From the NCBI GenBank assembly GCA_964017125.1, contig OZ024902.1, positions 51,217,914 to 51,281,913 of the forward strand: a DNA stretch of 64,000 nt, in the 5' to 3' direction. This document shows positions 58,901-64,000 of the stretch, in pieces; position 1 is the first letter of the stretch; the number at the start of each line of letters is the position of its first letter. The stretch is from Flabesymbios commensalis (lineage: Eukaryota; Annelida; Polychaeta; Terebellida; Flabelligeridae). Below the pieces are notes generated by a model. That model saw only the letters and a program-made list of their open reading frames with translations. It ran no database searches and was not told the DNA's origin. The translations under genes were made by a program, and so were the position numbers.

Positions 58901-61900
58901 CATTTCGAATCCTGTGTCTGGAGGGCAGTGGCATCTCACTCATCTCACCATCCTCAGGAGGTTCTCTTGGCCCAATTTAGCCTGTATGTACACAAAAGTG
59001 GCTTAAAGCCTGATTCATTTCATTTTATTTGAGCCCGTCATGATGATTTATACAAAATAATTACTAGTAGTTGACCACTATTTTTTTGTATTTTATATTA
59101 AATGTCTATGATTATTATAAAGATGATCCGTCAAGTAAACCTTTTTTGTTTTGGCATTTATCATAACTTATACAACTTGACAAGTTCAGTGTTTAACGTG
59201 TTCGCGAGTTTTGATTAGAAACACTTTAACGGGTTCAGTATTTTTTTATGTTCTAAATGAATCATATCTGATTGGTTTAGTTCTGCAATGAACGTTTCAA
59301 CAAGGTTTTAAAATGAGTCATAAGATAAGCAGTGAGTAAATCAATCACCTCACTGATCATTTGACATTGGCAACAGCAGAATAAAACTAATAGCAGCACA
59401 ATACTGCCGCGCAAAACAATTTATTTTCAGAGCAGATTACAAAGCTGTAATGGTACGCTTGAGGCTCGATGTAATAACATGGCGATGTTTATAATTAACG
59501 TTATATTCAAGAATCATTTCGCTATGTATGGTTAGGACCAATGAATACAATTTTAATTAAATGAATGCATTTTTATTTGCCAAAATTAGGTAATATCCTG
59601 TGTATAAAAATTTCACGAGTCACTATTGAATATTCGAAATATGCTGTGAGATTAGCGAATGTGTTGTGTTTTCAGACTGTAACACAAATTGTACTTCTGA
59701 TTGTAATAACGTCATCGGCTGCAGCATGTGTCAACCTGGAAAACAATTACCAAACTGCGCTAAAGGTCTGTCATGTTTTTTAACCACACTAATTATGATT
59801 ATGATCGGCACATAGGCCACAGTGACCCGGTAAATAACGATTCAGTCACACTAAACTAAGTACCTACATGATAATCATTTTTCTGAACAATGCAAATTAT
59901 TACAGAAATAAAACTGTCAATGCACCTTATATGTCCTTAATGTCTTTAGATTGTGATTTGGCTGACAAGAAATGGGGTGTTAATTGTGCTGAGCCTTGTG
60001 GTCGTTGTAATCTGCAGGGTGCATCGTGTAACATTGTGGATGGTAGTTGTGCTGATGGTTGTGAAGATTGGTTTGTAAACTATACACACTGTGATACCTT
60101 GATAGGTAAACAAGCGCTATTCCCATCAGCTATTCCCAAATATCACTAAAATATTTTTTCTTGTTAAAGCTATTATTAAATAATTAAGGGGGGTACTCAT
60201 CAAATTAAATGATCAATGACTCGAAGTTCCGGATTGCTGTAATAGCTCACAATCTTATGATTATTGAAAGGATGAGTCAGTCCGACTCCATCGATCATTC
60301 AAAATGATATTTGATTGATGAGGTTTGCACGTCTGTTGTGCTTAACAGAGACTCCCAGTCTTCAGCATATGAAGCCCGTACAATCACTTGTGACGAATAC
60401 AGCAGCCAATGTGAAATGGGAACCACCATCACCTCTATCACAATATGGTGACGATTATTACGATTACAGAGTGAATGTGATCAGACATGATTCACTTGAG
60501 ATAATAACTCATCAGATAGCAGATCGTGATATAGAACTCACAAACCTACATCACAATACAAACTACACGGTATGGGTGACACCAATACGTCACGTGCAGA
60601 ATAAAATGGAAGACGGTCACCCATCTGACAATGTCACCTTTAAAACTGATTGTCAAGGTCAGTTAGCTAATGTATTCACACTTATGTCACCGTTTAAAGT
60701 TTAAAAACACCGGTGCAATATTATTTCATGGCACAGCAATATGAACTATAATATTATTTTTGCATGTTTAAGAGCCAGAAACAATTAATGGAGTACAGTA
60801 CAACATCTCAAGTACAAGAGCTCCATTTACTGTCGATGTTTGGTGGCAATACGAAGTAAGTACTGAAAAAATGGCGAATATTTGGTAACATATTACGTAT
60901 GCAAGAAATGTTTTTTTAATCATGTTCACAGTGTTACCATTTATAGTGGATCAAACTTCTTTAAAATATGATTTATTTCAACTGTATGTGTACTAGCTTT
61001 TAATGGGGACCTAGCCATTTCAATTATACTATAGGTCTGGTATAGTTTACCAAGATATGGCAGCAGATTTATTCGGAGTAGATTTTGTTCTCCTATCACC
61101 TCTCTGGTGGTCATTAAGATAAGCTGTTAAGCAAACGTTAAGTTCATTCTTTATTCTATCTACTTTCAAAGGCGAAACCGCCTTGAATCGGCCCATGCTT
61201 ACCGTTGGCATGGATAATTCTTAATTTTACACTATTTTATTATAATATAATTGTATAACATTTCATGGTTCTACATTATGTTTCCAAGCAAAATGCTGCT
61301 GACAAATTTGGTTAATCGCTGGCATACAAGTGTTCGTTTTTTTGTTGTAAAATAAAAAACAAAATGAATGCCACCTGATTTTCTTAAATTATATTTCGTG
61401 GGTTAACTTTGCAAATTGTATTGGCAAATGCAGATTTTTTTCACCACTGGGTGCCTAAGGTGCCTAATGTACACCATCCAAATCTAGTGTATATACCAGG
61501 CTGGATTTTAATGATTTTATCCTCTAAGATGAAAAACAAAAGTTGGCATTTGAGCGTCACAGCTGCGTTGAACATTCTAGGCAAATTTATTTTTATTTCA
61601 CAACAGAAAAAGGTAATGAATACATACAGATCTAATATTGATGCTAAATTGTAAATCGTGACACTTCTAGTTATAGAAATATAAGTATTTATCTCTATTA
61701 TATGATTATGTACTGTATACCCAAATAACATATCCAATAACATAATACAGCCAAATATAGATATCTATTGTATATATATATATATATATATTAGAATTTT
61801 TAATTTACAGCAATACATGTGGGGGCATGACACTTTCAAAACTATGTTTTTTATCTTTCCCGATCAGGGTAATTTTTACTTCAGTATTTTGCCATGCGAT

Positions 61901-64000
61901 TAAGTTAAACTATACGTTTAACATATTTAAACATCTAAAAGTTGTTGTTGGCAAGTTTAAAATGCCCTTTTTAAACTTGCTTTCATATTGCATACACACA
62001 TCCATTACGGGGTGAAGATGTGCCTTTTGGGGGTTATGACCTTTGACCTGGTTTTTGACTTTTGATTTTGAGGCGATTATTGACTTTAATTGATTGCGAA
62101 TGATAAGTTCAGTTTCCGGAAGATATCTCACAAAGCGTTTGCTGGATTGTTTTCATACTGCACACACACCTCCCTCAGTGGGTGTAGATGTGCCCTTTGG
62201 GAATTATGACCTTTGACCTAATTTTTCACCTTTGATTTTGAAACGATTACTGACTTTAATTGATTGCGGATTATAAGTTCAGTTTCCGGACGATATCTCG
62301 CAAAGCGTTTGCTGAATTGTTTTCATACTGCACACACACATCCCCCAAGGGCTGCAGATTTGCTTTTTGGGGGTTATGACCTTTGACCTATTTTTTACCT
62401 TTGATTTTGAGGTGATTATTGACTCTAATTGATTTTGGATAATAAGTTTCTGGATGATATCTCGCAAAGCATTTGCTTGATTGTTTCATATTGCACACAC
62501 ACATCCCTCAGGGGGTGTAGATGTGCCTTTTTGGGGGTATGAACTTTGACCTAATTTTTACCTTCGATGTTGAGGCCATTATTGACGTTAATTGATGGCG
62601 GATGATAAGTTCAGTTTCCGGACAATATCTCAGAAAGCGTTTGCTGAATTGTTTTCATATTGCATACACACATCGCTCAGGGGGTGTGAATGTGCATTTT
62701 GGGGGTTGTGACCTTTGATCTTTTTTTTTACCTTTTCACCACAGAAACAAATTCAGATCCATCTGTCATCCCCTTCACAACGAGCAAGTACGCTGAGACT
62801 GCATGATATCAAAAGTCATAGGGTTATACATGTATGATATTCTTCATATAAATACTATCGTATGATGTTTTAATTCAGAGTATCAGAATAATCACCGCAC
62901 TGAACAAGCTCTATGTTTATCACAGCGATTTTCTCAAAATGCGACGTTCACATATTTCATACCATTATGGGCTGTATTGGTTTATATGCAAGATCATGCT
63001 AGGTTTGATGCATGATGCAATATTGTACACTAATATAGTACACCATATTGGGATGTTTAGGCCTATTATATGCAAATGATGAAGACATCAGGTACATTAT
63101 CATGTAACATTAAATTAAACACAATCAACATCACTTATATTTGTACAGGATGCAGACAGTGGTTGTGACAGCATCGTCTACAGTTCAGTCAGCTATTATT
63201 TACAAGATTTAAGTTTGGATTCAGCTGTAATGATTAACATCTCCACAAACCATGTCATCCTGACTGACCTCACATTGGGAACATATATCATGTATATCAC
63301 TCAAGTCAACAATGATTATCTGTCAACACGATCACATTTATTGACAATTGCGATTCAAGTACCTACAAGTAAGTTACAATCCAATGCTAAAAGAAGTATA
63401 TAATAGTAGAAGTAGCCTGTTGTCGATTGTTTTAATTTGCTGCACATTGATCACACAATAAACATAACATAGCTGTGGCTTTATTTCTATTCTGTCTAGC
63501 AAAAGCGTGCAACATTTCCTGCATGTTATGTTATATCCATAAGGGCCAAATTTAATTTAGTTTAAAATGCATTTGAAATAGTAGGCAATGATTTAATTAG
63601 ATTTGTCGCTAATGGCGGCGATACTTGGCACGCTAGCATCTGTTAGACACATCTGGACACTTCAAGAATAGTTATGTTATCATATTAGACCCTCAAAACA
63701 TGGTGTTAGGCACCTCAATTGCTAAGATATGCCGAAATATACATTTTCCACTAATTATATGTCACTAATTATGTCAATAATTTGCATAAAAGTGATATGT
63801 GAGACATTTTGAGAACTTTTTAACATAGAAAATCGTTTTCTGTAAAATTTTAACAATTTAGATAAACCAATTAGAAATTGATTCCATACTCGACTAATAG
63901 TGCAGCGGCCAGGAGGTTGAAAAAAAAGTGAACCCCTCCCCACGGTAGAACAAAGCAAAACCATAATATTTTGATTCTCAATCTGGTGGAAATTCAAGAA
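37894..64000 (+). CDS. Gene B: tandem paralogue of gene A, exons 1-9 in window
   Basis: Exons: 37894-37948, 47950-48132, 57623-57868, 58182-58442, 59676-59765, 59950-60105, 60349-60657, 60773-60855, 63149-63368. All GT-AG borders and phases match gene A, and the frame is open through 1603 coding bases. The start is ATG at 37894, the first in a signal peptide MYLWILVVCVGYVTGIFS. Exon 2 is 6 bases shorter, exon 6 is 3 longer and exon 9 is 6 longer than in A, all in frame. The window ends in intron 9; the last EGF, membrane helix and tail should lie beyond 64000. Both copies keep intact frames, so both are probably functional. Role as for gene A: an inferred lectin-like surface receptor. Confidence 0.85.
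38112..38325 (-). mobile_element. tRNA-derived SINE, truncated (intron 1, gene B)
   Basis: Same insertion as 214-442 in gene A, so older than the tandem duplication. Confidence 0.75.
41390..42420 (+). repeat. Three diverged ~335-bp tandem units (intron 1, gene B)
   Basis: Counterpart of 3560-4650 with all three GGCCATCTTGG-type blocks preserved. Confidence 0.65.
44053..44334 (+). mobile_element. Dimeric tRNA-derived SINE, left arm (gene B)
   Basis: Counterpart of 6333-6615 in the duplicated gene. Confidence 0.85.
46161..46437 (-). mobile_element. Dimeric tRNA-derived SINE, right arm (gene B)
   Basis: Counterpart of 8441-8721 in the duplicated gene. Confidence 0.85.
47950..48132 (+). CDS. 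Gene B exon 2, 8-Cys EGF/laminin-like module
   Basis: Same acceptor and donor as gene A exon 2. All eight cysteines are kept. The loop before the last cysteine is QTDTNKKKQYG, coded partly by a run of A, where gene A has ETDEDGGRTNQYG: a local change of charge and length in an otherwise conserved module. Confidence 0.82.
48250..48440 (+). pseudogene. LINE reverse-transcriptase fragment in intron 2 (gene B)
   Basis: Same relic as at 10550. Here the catalytic motif is closer to the family form: VYADDTQIH. LLDLSAAFDS is also kept. The internal loss is shared, so it predates the gene duplication. Confidence 0.75.
49101..49419 (+). mobile_element. Full-length dimeric SINE, gene B only
   Basis: The most complete family member: GGGGGCGGGGGCCCTAGGGT head, TGGTTCGCACCGCTGCC A-box region, second unit GTGACCGAGAGGTAGCGTGC..GAAGTTCGAATCC, and a GATTCATTTCATTTCATTT tail. 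Flanked by ACTAATCAGAG at 49090-49100 and 49420-49430. Gene A has the empty site near 11400. Confidence 0.9.
49431..50830. mobile_element. Foldback element with arrays of AGACGTTTCGCCCC, gene B only
   Basis: Left arm 49437-49775 holds about 15 degenerate copies of (A/G)AGACGTTTCGC(C/A)CCC; right arm about 50250-50830 holds about 16 copies of the reverse complement GGGGGCGAAACGTCTTTCC, spaced 25-40 bases. The centre of ~475 bp is AT-rich and non-coding. Flanked by CTAATCAGAG at 49421-49430 and 50831-50840. No transposase. Confidence 0.88.
51840..54070. repeat. Inverted-repeat element in intron 2 (gene B)
   Basis: Counterpart of 13650-15990 with both arms present and collinear. Confidence 0.72.
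54270..57335. mobile_element. Old non-autonomous DNA-transposon-like element (gene B)
   Basis: Counterpart of 16130-19240. It has about one tandem unit fewer than in gene A (joint near 55130) and carries the private insertion 55407-55912. Confidence 0.7.
55407..55912. mobile_element. ~500-bp insertion private to gene B, unidentified
   Basis: Splits sequence continuous in gene A at about 17730. Its left end is AAAGGGGTGTCAATGGTAGA and it contains an AATAATAATATAATAATATT run and CTGCCCTTCGGCTCAACAAG near the right end. On the minus strand it could be a LINE 3' end, but no protein domain is visible. Confidence 0.6.
57623..57868 (+). CDS. Gene B exon 3, galactose-binding-like domain first half
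   Basis: Same borders as gene A. I count eight amino-acid differences in 82 residues against about three silent changes, including two codons changed at two positions each. The WWMAxLG core has Y where gene A has D, an unusual loss of the conserved Asp of the W-x-x-D-L-G motif. Confidence 0.8.
58182..58442 (+). CDS. Gene B exon 4, galactose-binding-like domain second half
   Basis: Same borders and phase as gene A. Six amino-acid differences (K/T, N/D, T/A, N/K, V/I, Y/H) against about two silent ones. Cysteines and the RYISL and ACEVVISG strands are unchanged. Confidence 0.8.
58742..59030 (+). mobile_element. Dimeric tRNA-derived SINE (intron 4, gene B)
   Basis: Same insertion as 20634-20922, shared by both genes. 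Confidence 0.85.
59676..59765 (+). CDS. Gene B exon 5, short 6-Cys segment
   Basis: The protein is identical to gene A exon 5, with one silent difference. It is the most conserved exon pair together with exon 6. Confidence 0.75.
59950..60105 (+). CDS. Gene B exon 6, 8-Cys EGF-like module
   Basis: Identical to gene A exon 6 apart from a one-codon length difference (CNLQG). Acceptor TCTTTAG, donor ATAG|GTAAAC. Confidence 0.8.
60349..60657 (+). CDS. Gene B exon 7, FN3-like domain 1, with divergence boundary
   Basis: Same borders as gene A. The first ~115 bases are identical to A, whereas the remaining ~190 bases carry about 17 differences, 10-11 of them changing amino acids. Core FN3 residues are kept. 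Confidence 0.83.
60773..60855 (+). CDS. Gene B exon 8, FN3-like domain 2 first part
   Basis: Acceptor GTTTAAG, donor GAA|GTAAGT. Encodes EPETINGVQYNISS...FTVDVWWQYE. About 13 of 83 bases differ from gene A, far more than the upstream exons. Confidence 0.76.
61970..62745 (+). repeat. Five-unit satellite (~163-170 bp) in intron 8 of gene B, TGACCTTTGACCT in each unit
   Basis: The landmark GACCTTTGACCT lies at 62037, 62207, 62377, 62540 (GAACTTTGACCT) and 62709 (GACCTTTGATCT). Each unit also has CACACACATCCCTCAGGGGG, GTGTAGATGTGCC, TTGATTTTGAGG and CAGTTTCCGGANGATATCTC. Absent from gene A. Confidence 0.9.
63149..63368 (+). CDS. Gene B exon 9, FN3-like domain 2 second part
   Basis: Acceptor TTTGTACAG, donor ACAA|GTAAGT. 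Encodes DADSGCDSIVYSS ... LTDLTLGTYIMYITQVN with two extra codons near the end compared with gene A. It is the last exon of gene B inside the window. Confidence 0.8.

Larger units (their letters stand above)
37901..60475 (+). repeat. Segmental tandem duplication, right copy
   Basis: Partner of 1-22360. Larger differences: B-only insertions at 49101-50840 and 55407-55912; A-only segments at 12145-12776, about 13021-13650, about 1437-1528 and about 18295-18345; one fewer tandem unit near 55100. Confidence 0.93.

Overview
This is animal nuclear DNA: AT-rich, with long introns, GT-AG exon junctions that are mostly phase 1, and abundant tRNA-derived SINEs. The encoded protein (EGF-like, F5/8-type galactose-binding and fibronectin III modules) and the repeat types suggest a marine invertebrate. 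An echinoderm, hemichordate or mollusc would fit, but the sequence alone does not decide. There are no bacterial-type operons, no true tRNA or rRNA genes and no CRISPR array.

The window holds two tandem copies, both on the + strand, of one multi-exon receptor gene. Gene A (1-28410) lacks only its first 7 coding bases, and 13 exons can be joined in one continuous frame to give about 740 residues. Gene B (37894 to beyond 64000) shows its start codon and exons 1-9. The protein reads: signal peptide; an 8-Cys EGF-like module; a galactose-binding-like (F5/8C or F-lectin-like) domain over two exons; a 6-Cys exon; an 8-Cys EGF-like module; two FN3-like domains; a MEGF/SREC-type EGF module; a transmembrane helix; and a short tail with several YE/YD phosphotyrosine-type motifs and no kinase or phosphatase. 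It looks like a lectin-like cell-surface receptor that would signal through recruited SH2 proteins. Ligand and function are inferred, not known.

From exon 1 to the middle of exon 7 the two copies, introns included, differ by only a few percent. From mid exon 7 onward the exons differ by roughly 9-16% and intron 8 no longer aligns. At least one gene is therefore a mosaic, with a conversion or crossover boundary inside the first FN3 exon. In the young part, amino-acid-changing differences outnumber silent ones about three to one.

The introns carry layered repeats. Intron 1 has an old tandem repeat, three units with YY1-like CCATCTTGG motifs, and a 4.7-kb inverted duplication with a SINE in each arm. 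Intron 2 has a LINE reverse-transcriptase relic, two further inverted-repeat elements and insertions private to one copy. These are a 632-bp MITE and a tiny SINE-tail insertion in A, and a foldback element, a SINE and a 0.5-kb insertion in B. Intron 8 of B has a satellite with TGACCTTTGACCT in each unit.

The intergenic stretch 28411-37893 has A's polyadenylation signal, an unidentified GC-rich segment, a minisatellite, two broken head-to-tail PIF/Harbinger transposase fragments joined by unusual CG-rich motif-dense DNA, a strong hairpin, and the upstream region of gene B with a 26-bp tandem repeat.
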